Positions 34,032 through 42,524 of a stretch of 64,000 nucleotides of DNA are shown here, piece after piece. How positions within the stretch are numbered: position 1 is the stretch's first letter; every line of letters starts with the position of its first letter. This DNA is from an uncultured delta proteobacterium. Its GTDB lineage: Bacteria > Myxococcota_A > Polyangia > Polyangiales > Polyangiaceae. The position numbers and the translations under genes were made by a program. The notes under the pieces are model-generated. The model did no database searches and was not told the DNA's origin. It saw only the letters and a list, made by a program, of their open reading frames with translations. The DNA is taken from NCBI GenBank assembly GCA_903892415.1, contig CAITIQ010000431.1, positions 1 through 64,000 on the forward strand, in the 5' to 3' direction.

Positions 34032-35150
34032 CTACGCTTTTTTCTTAGGCATTTTCGGCGCGGCCGCCTTCGGCTCGGCTGCCTTCTTCTTGCTGGCCGG
34101 CTTCTTCTTCAGCGCCGGCTCGGACTCGAGAGCGGCGAGCAGCCGCCTCGCGAGTGCGTCATCGCTGTCCTGTTTCGAGGCGACGGGCGGCTTGGTGGTT
34201 GCAACTTTGCGAGCGGGCCGACTCTCCGCGGCTTCAATCGCAGCAGCGGCCGGCGGGCTCGGCAGCTCAGCCAACAGACCGGCAAGCCCTGCGCCAAAGG
34301 CCGCCGCCGCCGAGTCGATCAAGGCCGGATTGGGCGCCGTTAGCGGCGTGAAGGAGAGCACGACGGTGGTCTTTTCAGCGCCCCAATCCCACGAGCCCGG
34401 ACACAGAGGGTCAGCGAGATGACGCGCCGCTAAATCGTCAAGTCGGCGGCTGAGCCCTTTACGCGCCTCTGGCGCAAGCGCCGGCAACGGCACCACGCGC
34501 AACTCGGAGGGCAGCTCGACCACGCCGAGATCCACAAGATCGGAGAGCTCCTCCTCGATCGCCGCCTCGATCTCGATGCGCTTCTCCGGATCCGAGTCCC
34601 CCGGCCGAAAGAAGGCCGTGTGCGCCTCTGCATCGAAGTTGTCGAGCTCGGCTTGGACCGCCATCGCCGCCCGATCGAGGGCGTCACGCAGCGTGGGCAA
34701 CTCGGCCTCGCGCGCTGCAGCTTTCGCCACGTAACCGAGGGTGTCCAAGCGAACGCTGATGGGCGGCGGTTCAGCCTCGTCATCCGCCTCACGATTGCCG
34801 AGCAGACGCAGCTCATCGCGCAGCGTGAGGAAGATGACCCGCTCGATCGCCCGGTCCTCCGCGAACACGTCCTCCACCCCGTCGGAGTCGAGCACCGTCT
34901 CACGCAGCTCTTCTACGAGCTCCTCGACCAACTCGTCGGTGGCTTCATCTCCGAAGGTGCTGGAGACCTCGCCCATGATCGGACTTCTCACGACCTTCGC
35001 CAGGATCCTCGGCAGTGCTGGCTCGAGCTGCTGAGCCATCTCCCGCGCCGTTTGCTCCCCGCCTCCGGGAGCGAGCACGATGTGCCCAGCTTTCTTCAAG
35101 GCGTCCAAGGCTGAGTGTGCCAGCTGCCGCGCCAATTGGTTGTCCGCCAC
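34032..35150 (-). CDS. Hypothetical protein, DUF507-like N-terminus, basic tail
   Basis: 372 residues, start GTG at 35150. The N-terminal 115 residues are helical and resemble DUF507 proteins (KKAGHIVLAPGGGEQTAREM, GVEDVFAEDRAIERVIFL), although the match is only by eye. The centre is acidic and helical (ELVEELVEELRETVL, IEAAIEEELSDLVDLGVVE). The C-terminus is a Lys/Ala/Pro tail (KKKPASKKKAAEPKAAAPK) like histone-H1-type tails that bind nucleic acid. No signal peptide. A cytoplasmic nucleoid- or RNA-associated role is possible, but nothing decides it. Confidence 0.7.
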   Translation of the reverse strand: MADNQLARQLAHSALDALKKAGHIVLAPGGGEQTAREMAQQLEPALPRILAKVVRSPIMGEVSSTFGDEATDELVEELVEELRETVLDSDGVEDVFAEDRAIERVIFLTLRDELRLLGNREADDEAEPPPISVRLDTLGYVAKAAAREAELPTLRDALDRAAMAVQAELDNFDAEAHTAFFRPGDSDPEKRIEIEAAIEEELSDLVDLGVVELPSELRVVPLPALAPEARKGLSRRLDDLAARHLADPLCPGSWDWGAEKTTVVLSFTPLTAPNPALIDSAAAAFGAGLAGLLAELPSPPAAAAIEAAESRPARKVATTKPPVASKQDSDDALARRLLAALESEPALKKKPASKKKAAEPKAAAPKMPKKKA

Positions 35151-35249
35151 GTGCGCGTGCGTACCACAATCTGATGGTTACGCCACAAACAACGTCGTCA
35201 GCCCGACGGCGGAAAGTCGTGAACCCGCAGATTCATCGCGCAAGTGCTG

Positions 35250-36275
35250 TCACAAGTGGCGACGCGCGATGTCGGCCCAGGTACCTGTGGGCTCCAGCTC
35301 GAGGTAGCGCCGCCAACACGGACGAGCGTCGTCTGCTCGGCCGGTTTGCTCGAACGCCATCGCTAGATTGAAGTAGGCGTCGGCGAAGCGTGGGTCGCTC
35401 TTGATCGCCCCTTCGAAGAAAGTGATGGCCTCATCAGCGGCGCCGCGCTCGAGCATGACGTAGCCGAGGTTGTACTGTGCCTCCGGCTGCGTGGTGTCGA
35501 TCTGCAACGCCTTGCGATAGAGCGCCACGGCGGACTCCTCTTCGTCGCGGCGGAAGCAAATATTGCCGAGGTTGGTGTAGGCGATGGCTAGCCACGGATC
35601 GAGCTCGATGGCTTGGCGATAGAGCCGTTCCGCCTCGGGCAACGTGGCCGGCGATTCATCCAGCTGGCTCGCCTTCACGTAAAGATCGTAAGCGGTGCGC
35701 GCCCGCTCGCGGCCGGCGTTGGGGCGGAGCACGCGCACCACGTCTTCACGCAGCGACTTCACTTCGAAATCGAGCACCATCTGACCCGAGACGGGCTCGT
35801 AGTTTCCCGAATCAGTGCGGAGGACGACCTGCCGCCCGTCCGACACGATGCTCAGCTCGGAGAGCGGGCGCGTCACCCGCGGCAACGCCAACTGAATGCT
35901 CGAGATGGCCTTGGCCACGTCGCGCAGCCGCACCTTCTGAGCGAGCAGGTCACGCGCGGCGCGCAGCGCGATCACGTCTTGAAAGGTGTACGCCCTTCGT
36001 CCGCGACGTCGGCCCGACGGCGTGACGATGCCGTTCTTGTCAAGACTGCGCAAGCGACCGGTGGACACCGAAAGCAGACGCGCGACCTCCGTCAACGTGA
36101 ACAAGTCCGTCACGGGCTCGCGAGAAGAACGCGGGACTTCACCCTCTTCAGCGGGTGCAGCGCTGCGCGACGTCGCATGGTCATCGTGCGTGGACGCCGG
36201 CCCGACGCGACCGCCGCCAGGTCCGAACACGACGTGAATCACTTTCTGCTCGTCGCCTGTGTTTCGTTTCTTCAT
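35250..36275 (-). CDS. MerR-type HTH regulator with TPR domain
   Basis: 341 residues from the ATG at 36275. A start at 36380 is possible but would overlap the upstream gene by 62 bases. After a charged N-terminus, residues about 60-125 form a MerR-like winged helix: LFTLTEVARLLSVSTGRLRS, GIVTPSGRRRGRRAYTFQDVIALRAARDLL. A beta-rich segment follows, and from about 190 at least four TPR units (EAERLYRQAIELDPWLAIAY, NLGNICFRRDEEESAVALYR, EAQYNLGYVMLERGAADEA, ADAYFNLAMAFEQTGRADDA). A DNA-binding regulator with protein-protein interaction repeats; target genes cannot be told. Confidence 0.85.
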   Translation of the reverse strand: MKKRNTGDEQKVIHVVFGPGGGRVGPASTHDDHATSRSAAPAEEGEVPRSSREPVTDLFTLTEVARLLSVSTGRLRSLDKNGIVTPSGRRRGRRAYTFQDVIALRAARDLLAQKVRLRDVAKAISSIQLALPRVTRPLSELSIVSDGRQVVLRTDSGNYEPVSGQMVLDFEVKSLREDVVRVLRPNAGRERARTAYDLYVKASQLDESPATLPEAERLYRQAIELDPWLAIAYTNLGNICFRRDEEESAVALYRKALQIDTTQPEAQYNLGYVMLERGAADEAITFFEGAIKSDPRFADAYFNLAMAFEQTGRADDARPCWRRYLELEPTGTWADIARRHL

Positions 36276-36318
36276 GCGCGCGTCGTCACCAAGCGTTCTA
36301 TCGACGTGGCCACGTGCG

Positions 36319-36753
36319 TCAAGAGTGAAGCGCTGATGCATCAGCGAGAGCGACGGTTGCGTCGACATCACTGAGCACAATGAAGCCCACAGGGTCTGTG
36401 GAAAAGCTGAGGTCAGCTCGCATCACATGGAGCGCACCACGACAGCGCGCCTCTGCTTCGCGTCGTGCAATGCGCAAAATGAGCACACGCAAGTGCGGAT
36501 CACTCTCGAGCACGAGCAGTGCACGCTGGTCACGCAGCGCTGGATGTGGAGCGTGCGCCCACGGCAGTCGCAGGTGTGTGCTGCCAAAGTAGGAAGCACC
36601 GGTAGCAGAAGTTTCCACCGTGCCCTCGCTTACGATGTCGGCGAAGCCGAGCCACTCGATCAGCAGCGGCAAGGTGGCGCGGTAGAGCGTCCTCTGCTTG
36701 ACGGCGATGGGCCAGAGGCAACGAATCTTGGTGATGCCGGGACCGCGGGTCAT
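36319..36753 (-). CDS. Hypothetical protein
   Basis: 144 residues from the ATG at 36753; the frame stays open to 36822, but the ATG starts a more protein-like region. Soluble, alpha/beta composition with a two-part look: YRATLPLLIEWLGFADIVSE, then THLRLPWAHAPHP and ALLVLESDPHLRVLILRIAR. It ends in FSTDPVGFIVLSDVDATVAL. No family recognised and no motif. The gene lies 43 bp upstream of the MerR-TPR gene on the same strand, so they may share a transcript, and is divergent from the next gene. Confidence 0.55.
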   Translation of the reverse strand: MTRGPGITKIRCLWPIAVKQRTLYRATLPLLIEWLGFADIVSEGTVETSATGASYFGSTHLRLPWAHAPHPALRDQRALLVLESDPHLRVLILRIARREAEARCRGALHVMRADLSFSTDPVGFIVLSDVDATVALADASALHS

Positions 36754-36878
36754 TTCCGGCGTTGAGCGTATTGACGCTTGGAGCGATGGGCCAACATGAC
36801 TCGTCGCAACGCCAACCGACACGGGTTGTTTGGCCGCACGCGAGCTTCTTCCTTACCTTTCGGAGTCGGAGGAAGTCG

Positions 36879-37244
36879 ATGGCGTACGAAGGCAATGAAC
36901 GAAGACGGCACCGTGTGGTGTTCACCAGAAACACCGAGTATCACCTGCGTGACGATCTCTGTGTGGCGGTGCGCGACCGCAAATCCAAGCGCTGGTGCGA
37001 GGGCCACATGGCCGTCTCGTTGAAGGTCGAGGGCGGCGTCAAGTTCTACGACAATGGGTCGGTGGTACCCAGCCTCGATGGTCCCAAGAAGGGCGACGCG
37101 ATCTTCTTCACCTACACGACCGACTTTGGTGAGGACCGACAGCTCATCACCAGCAAGATCGAAGACGTCGCGCGCACGCCGCGCAAAGACGTGCTCGCCT
37201 ACAACACGCTCAAGCGAAAGCCCCAAGCTTCCGCGCAGGCCTGA
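36879..37244 (+). CDS. Small PilZ-like hypothetical protein
   Basis: 121 residues. The ATG at 36879 is preceded by GGAGGAAG at a good distance. The N-terminus MAYEGNERRRHRVVFTRNTE recalls the RxxxR entrance of PilZ c-di-GMP domains. It continues as beta-rich (CVAVRDRKSKRWCEGHMAVS, GGVKFYDNGSVVPSL, KGDAIFFTYTTDFGED), but the second PilZ motif (D/NxSxxG) is not clear. It could be a diverged PilZ or an unrelated beta-barrel. Its 3' end converges on the rhodanese-MoeB gene, 9 bp away. Confidence 0.7.
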   Translation: MAYEGNERRRHRVVFTRNTEYHLRDDLCVAVRDRKSKRWCEGHMAVSLKVEGGVKFYDNGSVVPSLDGPKKGDAIFFTYTTDFGEDRQLITSKIEDVARTPRKDVLAYNTLKRKPQASAQA

Positions 37245-37253
37245 GCAAAGACC

Positions 37254-38408
37254 TCAACGGGTAGCGGGCCCCAACGTTCCGTCGACAAGGACCTCCGAGC
37301 ACACGCTGCATCGGGGGTCTTTTCGCAGGCGCAGCTCGCTGAAGCGAGAGCCGAGCGCGTCGATTAGCAGCACCCGCCCCGTGAGCACCTGGCCCACGCC
37401 GAGGATCAGCTTCAGCACCTCGACGGCTTGCAGGGTGCCCACGAGCCCCGGGAGCGCACCGAGCACGCCCGCCTGCTCGCAGCTCTCCGCAAGCCCGGTC
37501 GGCGCGGACTCGGGATGCATGCAGTTATAGCAAGGCCCTTCCCCTTCGCCCACGCGCGGTCCGCCGAACACGGTGACCTGGCCGGAGAACCGGTGCACGC
37601 TACCAAATACCAGCGGCTTGTTTGCGGCCACACAAGCGGCGTTGAGTGCGTAGCGCGTGGCGACATTGTCCGATCCGTCCACCACGACGTCGAAGGCGTT
37701 CACCAGCTGCGTAGCGTTCTCTCTTGTCAATCGCTCGGGGAAGGCGAGCAGTCTGACCTCGGGGTTGAGCGCCGCGAGGCTGACTTCCGCGCTCTCTACC
37801 TTCAACTCACCGAGCCGCGCCGTCGAATGCAGGATCTGGCGGTGAAGGTTGGACAGCTCCACGCGATCCGCATCGCAAAGACCGAGCGTACCCACGCCAG
37901 CGGCCGCGAGATAGAGCGCTGCCGGCGAGCCAAGTCCCCCCAACCCAATCAGCAGCACCTTCGCCTGCTTCAACTTCAATTGCCCGAGTTCGCCCACCTC
38001 ACGCAGCACCAACTGCCGGCGATAGCGCTCGAACGAGAACGGCTGGTCAGCGGGGAGCGTCACCTCGAAGCCGAGCCGGCGCCAGCGATCGAAGCCAGGA
38101 GCAAGCCGCCATACGTTCGTGTAGCCGAGCTCGATCATGTTGGCGGCGGCCAGCGCGGCGCGCTTCTCCCCGGAGCAAAACACCACGACTTGACGCTGTT
38201 TGTCGGGGAGGAGCTCCTCGACCTCCGGATCGACGCGGCTCTCCGGCAGATGCACGGCGGAAGCGAGCGAGCCGGCCTTCCACTCCAGAGCTGTACGAAC
38301 ATCCAGCAGGACGAGGTCGCCGTCAGCAAGCCGCGCGCGCAACGCCTCGGGAGTAATGGCAGCAACCCCTTGCAAGGCCTCCGCTAAAATCTCCGGGAAA
38401 CTCGGCAT
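37254..38408 (-). CDS. moeB: Rhodanese-MoeB/ThiF fusion (E1-like sulfurtransferase)
   Basis: 384 residues. Residues 15-118 form a rhodanese domain with the active loop VVFCSGEKR (Cys78). Residues 125-375 form a MoeB/ThiF adenylating domain: RYRRQLVLREVGELGQLKL, VLLIGLGGLGSPAALYLAAAG, DADRVELSNLHRQILH, VVVDGSDNVATRYALN. Zinc ligands are CYNC (293, 296) and CSVC near the C-terminus; the candidate catalytic Cys is in LAESCEQAGVLG (310). These enzymes adenylate and thiolate small sulfur carriers for molybdopterin, thiamine or cysteine synthesis. In the common MoeZ/MOCS3 layout the rhodanese domain is C-terminal; here the order is reversed. Divergent from the adenosyltransferase gene. Confidence 0.92.
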   Translation of the reverse strand: MPSFPEILAEALQGVAAITPEALRARLADGDLVLLDVRTALEWKAGSLASAVHLPESRVDPEVEELLPDKQRQVVVFCSGEKRAALAAANMIELGYTNVWRLAPGFDRWRRLGFEVTLPADQPFSFERYRRQLVLREVGELGQLKLKQAKVLLIGLGGLGSPAALYLAAAGVGTLGLCDADRVELSNLHRQILHSTARLGELKVESAEVSLAALNPEVRLLAFPERLTRENATQLVNAFDVVVDGSDNVATRYALNAACVAANKPLVFGSVHRFSGQVTVFGGPRVGEGEGPCYNCMHPESAPTGLAESCEQAGVLGALPGLVGTLQAVEVLKLILGVGQVLTGRVLLIDALGSRFSELRLRKDPRCSVCSEVLVDGTLGPATR

Positions 38409-38468
38409 GCCGAGAGCTTAGTCTTTTCGTACGTTGGTCGTTCCGCAAAGGTGCTCTATGAAGCCGGA

Positions 38469-39122
38469 ATGACGGAGTCCAATCGCGAGCCCTTCGGTGA
38501 AACGCACATCGCCATCAACCGCGTCTACACGCGAAAGGGGGACGGTGGACAAACAAGCCTCGTCGGCGGTCAGAAGGTCGCCAAAGACGACCTACGGATC
38601 GAGGTCTACGGCACGGTGGACGAGCTCAATGCCATCGTCGGTGCGAGCCGGCATAGCGCGCTCGGTGCCGCGGAGAGCCCGAACAACGACACACAAGCGC
38701 TGCACAAACTCGCGAGCACACTGCTGCGCATCCAGCATGAGCTGTTCAACCTCGGTTCGATCTTGGCGACGCTGCCGGAGGACGTGCACCCGAAGCAGCC
38801 GCGGGTAACCGACGCCGAGATCGACCTCCTGGAGCGCGAGATGGACGCGATGAACGAGCACCTCGCGCCCTTGCGCTCCTTTGTTCTGCCCGGTGGTTCA
38901 CGCCTCAACACTGACCTTCACTTGGCCCGCACGGTGTGCCGTAGGGCCGAGCGCCTGCTCGTCGGGTTTGCGCGCGACCACGAAGTGGACGCGACGGCCG
39001 TTCGCTACCTCAACCGCCTCTCCGACGCCTTCTTCGTGATGAGCCGCGCAGGCTCACAATACGAGCGAGCCGCCGAGGTGCTGTGGCAGCCCAATGCTTC
39101 GGCCTCGGGACTCGGCGGCTGA
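38469..39122 (+). CDS. pduO: PduO-type ATP:cob(I)alamin adenosyltransferase
   Basis: 217 residues from the ATG at 38469. Family hallmarks: the N-terminal ATP-binding RVYTRKGDGGQTSLVGG, then EVYGTVDELNAIVG, the helical core with LLRIQHELFNLGSILA, LPGGSRLNTDLHLARTVCRRAER near the C-terminus, and LNRLSDAFFVMSR. It converts cobalamin to adenosylcobalamin, the cofactor of mutases and diol dehydratases; no such enzyme gene lies nearby. Cytoplasmic. Ends 2 bp before the convergent PhnD-like gene. Confidence 0.93.
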   Translation: MTESNREPFGETHIAINRVYTRKGDGGQTSLVGGQKVAKDDLRIEVYGTVDELNAIVGASRHSALGAAESPNNDTQALHKLASTLLRIQHELFNLGSILATLPEDVHPKQPRVTDAEIDLLEREMDAMNEHLAPLRSFVLPGGSRLNTDLHLARTVCRRAERLLVGFARDHEVDATAVRYLNRLSDAFFVMSRAGSQYERAAEVLWQPNASASGLGG

Positions 39123-39124
39123 GG

Positions 39125-39919
39125 CTATCGCGGCGGCGGCAGCGTCTTTCGCCCCGGGCCGAGCTGAACAAAGGCCCGCTGATAGCTCGAGAGCTCCGCT
39201 TGCTGCAGCCGCTCACATTCGAGAGCGGCCAGCACCTGTGAGCCTTTGGCCCCCTCGTGAGCCTTGCTCGCGATCTCAATCAACTGCGCAGTGAGCGCGG
39301 AAGGCAGCCTGCTGCTGAGCACGAGCGCGTCGTTTCGACAGCGCTCACTCACCGCGATGGTCTCCAAGCGATCACCGTTCTGACCGACGTACCAACGCAT
39401 CATCGCCTCCAGCGCATTGTCGTGGACGCCGTGAATCGAGCCGACGTCCGCGTCATTCTGCAACACCGCCAACGCCACTGCGCGATGGGTGCCTAAGAAC
39501 GCTTGCGACGCAAACACGCGCTCGCTCTCGAGCCCGCGCGATTTGAGCAGCGCATCCGCCAAGAGGTAGCCTCCCGCCGAGAGCGGGTCGACCCAGGCCG
39601 CGCGTTTGCCGTCAAGTTGCAACAGGTTCAGCCGGTCCTCACGACGGGCAATCAGCGCTGAGCGGTAGCTTGAGACGCCCTCTCGAACGACGCTGAAGAG
39701 CGCCGTAGCTCGCGTCAGCCGGGCGCAAACCGCAGCGGGACACCAGGCTAGATCAACGGTCGCCTCGTTCAGGTGTCGCTCGAGCTCACCATAGTTCGCT
39801 GCCACCTCCGCCCGAACCTCGACGGCGAGGTCCCGTTGCAGCGCAGCGGCCAGGAGTTCTGCACGCGCTGAAGCCTTCGCTGCGCCCAGCGACGGCGGCA
39901 CCATGCAGACGATCCCCAT
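39125..39919 (-). CDS. PhnD-like substrate-binding domain protein
   Basis: 264 residues from the ATG at 39919; a GTG at 39925 is also in frame. The fold pattern is that of phosphate/phosphonate-type periplasmic binding proteins: MGIVCMVPPSLGAAKASA, ELERHLNEATVDLAWCPAAV, KRAAWVDPLSAGGYLLADAL, DADVGSIHG. No signal peptide is visible, so it may be cytoplasmic, unlike true binding proteins of transporters, and no ABC transporter genes flank it. Ligand unknown; a sensory or enzyme-like role is possible. Confidence 0.75.
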   Translation of the reverse strand: MGIVCMVPPSLGAAKASARAELLAAALQRDLAVEVRAEVAANYGELERHLNEATVDLAWCPAAVCARLTRATALFSVVREGVSSYRSALIARREDRLNLLQLDGKRAAWVDPLSAGGYLLADALLKSRGLESERVFASQAFLGTHRAVALAVLQNDADVGSIHGVHDNALEAMMRWYVGQNGDRLETIAVSERCRNDALVLSSRLPSALTAQLIEIASKAHEGAKGSQVLAALECERLQQAELSSYQRAFVQLGPGRKTLPPPR

Positions 39920-39974
39920 CTGCACAGCGTAGCGTGGCCGCGAGCGAGTGTCGGCAGTTCAGCCGCTTTGGGCG

Positions 39975-40640
39975 TTACTTCTTGGGAGCGGCGGGAGCTT
40001 TGGCGGGAGCGGGCTTGTCCTTCGGCTTCTTCGGCGCCTTGGGATCCTTGGGGCCTTCCCCAGCGTTGACCGCTTGAATCACCCGCTCGGTCAGCTCCAA
40101 ATCGGTGCGGAAGTAGACCGCCGCTTGCTTCTCGAGCACGAGGTCGTAGCCCTCACGCTGCGCGATCGACTTGACGATGGCCCCGACCTTGCCAAGGAGC
40201 GGCATCAAGCTGTCCTGCCGCTTTTGGTTGTAGTCCTGCTGGATGGTGTAGGCGGCTTGCTGCAACATCGCCACCTTCTGCTTGAACTCGGCCTTGCGGC
40301 GCTCCAGCGGCTCACTGCGACCCTTCGTCTTTTCTTCGCGCTCGAGCTCTTCGTACTCTTCGCTGAGCTGCTTCTCTTTGGTGCCGAGCTCTGCCTTCTT
40401 CGGGTCGAAAAGCTTGCGCAGGTTGGCCTCGATGCGGATGCCCTCTTCCGACTCCTTGAGCACCTTGGCCGTGTCCAACACGACGATGCGGAGCGCCACC
40501 GCGGGAGCCGCGGCCGGAGCTGCAGCGGGAGCAGTTTCCTCCTGCGCCTGAGCCGTACCTGCCACGGCCAGGAGCGAGCCGGCGAAGAAGGTCACAGCGC
40601 AGGCGAGGCGGGCGGGCGAGAATCGAGCGACGAAGGACAT
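39975..40640 (-). CDS. OmpH/Skp-family periplasmic chaperone
   Basis: 221 residues with a Sec signal ending AGTAQA and an Ala/Pro stretch. The Skp pattern follows: IVVLDTAKVLKESEEGIRIEA, a long charged coiled coil (LRKLFDPKKAELGTKEKQLS, EEYEELEREEKTKG, RRKAEFKQKVAMLQQAAYTI), then REGYDLVLEKQAAVYFRTDLELT. The C-terminus is Lys/Pro/Ala-rich (PKDPKAPKKPKDKPAPAK), longer than in enterobacterial Skp. It should hold unfolded outer-membrane proteins in the periplasm. No bamA or lpx genes flank it, although skp often sits beside them. Confidence 0.88.
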   Translation of the reverse strand: MSFVARFSPARLACAVTFFAGSLLAVAGTAQAQEETAPAAAPAAAPAVALRIVVLDTAKVLKESEEGIRIEANLRKLFDPKKAELGTKEKQLSEEYEELEREEKTKGRSEPLERRKAEFKQKVAMLQQAAYTIQQDYNQKRQDSLMPLLGKVGAIVKSIAQREGYDLVLEKQAAVYFRTDLELTERVIQAVNAGEGPKDPKAPKKPKDKPAPAKAPAAPKK

Positions 40641-40704
40641 CGGTTTGGCTTACTGTCGAGGTCGTAACCCGTCAAGAAAGTCAGCAACAGACAGGTCCGC
40701 AACC

Positions 40705-41487
40705 ATGGCCAAAGAAAAACGCGTTGTCCTGCCAATCTTCGGCGAAAACAAGCCCGCGACGGTGCCTCTCCCTGGAGGCACAGGTGGGCTCGGTGCGCTG
40801 CTACCAGCGATTCGGAAGCTGTCCTCGACCGTGATGGCCGAAAGCGAAACACGCGCACGGGCCGCTGGCCTGAAGGTCAGTTGCAAAACGGGCTGCACCG
40901 CCTGCTGTCATCAGCTCGTGCCGGTCTCACTGATCGAGGCGAAGGCCCTGGCGACCGCGCTGGCACGGCTCCCGCAGAAGCAGCTCAAAGAGGTGAAGAA
41001 CCGCTTTGCGCATGTGCTCTCGACGCTCGAGAAAAATGGCCTGATCCACCCCAAACATGATCAGCCGCGCACCTCGCTGGTCAGCCCAGGGGACGGCAGC
41101 GAGAGCGAGCGCTGGGACGCGCTGTCGCGCAAATACCTCGAGCTCAACTTGGCCTGCCCTTTCTTGATCGAAGGACGCTGCAGCGTTTACGAGGAGCGGC
41201 CCTTCGCCTGCCGTGAATACGCCGTCACCTCTGCGCCCGAACATTGCGCGACCCTCTCCGAGCAGCTCGCGCCGTTGCCGCGGCCGGTGCTGATGACCCA
41301 GGCCCTCTCGCTAACGGTGGATCGCTTGGAAGATGCTGCGCCGTCCACCCTCGCCTTGCCGCTCGCGCTCGAGTGGGTCGAGGCCCGTGGCGCCGAGCTG
41401 CGCACCGACCACGACCTCAGTGAAGCCTTCGACGTTTTGTTCGAGAGCATCGAATGGCAGGAGCGCGACGGCCTCTGGGCTGATTGA
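40705..41487 (+). CDS. YkgJ-family Cys-cluster protein
   Basis: 260 residues from the ATG at 40705; an upstream in-frame start at 40645 is less likely. The core has the Cys pattern of YkgJ/UPF0153-type proteins: VSCKTGCTACCHQLVPVSLIEA, then LACPFLIEGRCSVYEERPFACREY. These Cys are thought to bind zinc or an iron-sulfur cluster. A helical C-terminus follows (LEWVEARGAELRTDHDLSEA). Cytoplasmic, function not established for the family. It converges on the MepA-like gene, 3 bp away. Confidence 0.88.
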   Translation: MAKEKRVVLPIFGENKPATVPLPGGTGGLGALLPAIRKLSSTVMAESETRARAAGLKVSCKTGCTACCHQLVPVSLIEAKALATALARLPQKQLKEVKNRFAHVLSTLEKNGLIHPKHDQPRTSLVSPGDGSESERWDALSRKYLELNLACPFLIEGRCSVYEERPFACREYAVTSAPEHCATLSEQLAPLPRPVLMTQALSLTVDRLEDAAPSTLALPLALEWVEARGAELRTDHDLSEAFDVLFESIEWQERDGLWAD

Positions 41488-41489
41488 CT

Positions 41490-42440
41490 CTAACGCGACG
41501 CCTTCGCCCAGTAGGCCACGCGCAGCAGGCCATTCGCATCGAGTCGGGCAATGCGCGTTCCGAGCGCGACGGCTCGTTGGTCGTGAAAGCGCACATGCAT
41601 ATGCGTGTGGTGTCCGTACTCATGACGCAACCAGCGGTTCTTCTTGCTGTTGAGGTCGAAGATCGTATCGAGATCGGGCTCGTTCAAGCTGGTTGCATAG
41701 CTATGCAAAAGCCGTTGAATCCTCAGGTCCAAAAACACGACCTCCACGTTCCCGCCAGCTCGCAAGGCGCGCAGTAGCCGCCAGGTCCTGCGCGCATCGA
41801 GTGTCTCAGCAGTGGGCCGCACGTACCACGCCGGCCCCGAGCGGTAGTAAAATCCAAGGTCGGCATCGAGCCCCGACTGATGACTGCGATGCGGCAAAAG
41901 CCAGCCGCCTCGCCTGCGGCTCAGGTCGCCAACGGCGAGCTTGTGCGCGCCGGGAAAGCAGCGATTCACCTCGCGCACCGCCCGTTCAATCGCGGCCACT
42001 ACGCTGACGGTGCCATAAGGGTACTTGCCGGCGCGCTCGATGGTCTCGCTGGCCGAGAGCTCAACGCCGAACAACAAAGACCCTCGTGAGGGCGAGCCGA
42101 TCGAGGCTGCGCTAAGGGGGCCGCCTTCGCCACGCAGGCCCGCTAGAATGTCCGCATCGCTCGGCAGCTCCAACGGCTGCTTGGGCAGCGGCGGCTCCGC
42201 TTCACAGGGCGGTGATTGCACCTTCGGAGGAGCGGCCTCCGCGACCTCAGCCGAAGCCCCGCCGGCACCGTCAGCACTGACCGGCGCCGCCGAGGGCTCA
42301 GCAACGGTCGGCGCGATCGAGGCAGGCGGCAGCACGCCCGACGCTGCGTCAGACGCTACGTTCTCCCCAGCGGACGGCGCGCCTTCGCAGCCCAGCGCAA
42401 AGGCTGCAACAGCGAACCAGTGACACACCGCCCTACGCAC
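41490..42440 (-). CDS. MepA-like (M74) murein endopeptidase lipoprotein
   Basis: 316 residues, start GTG. Lipoprotein signal (VCHWFAVAAFALGC), then a long Ala/Pro-rich linker to about 90. The peptidase region has LLFGVELSASETI, GTVSVVAAIERAVREV, LPHRSHQSGLDADLGFYY (zinc His and Asp) and HEYGHHTHMHVRF (HxH). This is the signature of penicillin-insensitive murein endopeptidases (LAS-type metallopeptidases), which cut D-Ala-diaminopimelate cross-links. Lipidation would fix it to a membrane facing the peptidoglycan. A housekeeping role in wall growth is likeliest; a predatory role cannot be excluded. Confidence 0.88.
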   Translation of the reverse strand: MRRAVCHWFAVAAFALGCEGAPSAGENVASDAASGVLPPASIAPTVAEPSAAPVSADGAGGASAEVAEAAPPKVQSPPCEAEPPLPKQPLELPSDADILAGLRGEGGPLSAASIGSPSRGSLLFGVELSASETIERAGKYPYGTVSVVAAIERAVREVNRCFPGAHKLAVGDLSRRRGGWLLPHRSHQSGLDADLGFYYRSGPAWYVRPTAETLDARRTWRLLRALRAGGNVEVVFLDLRIQRLLHSYATSLNEPDLDTIFDLNSKKNRWLRHEYGHHTHMHVRFHDQRAVALGTRIARLDANGLLRVAYWAKASR

Positions 42441-42524
42441 CGCGCGAAGCTACCATGCGTGCTCTTGGCGAGTCCCATCTCGCCAAGCACGACCTCACCG
42501 CGAGGCCGTGCGCACCTCAAGCGA

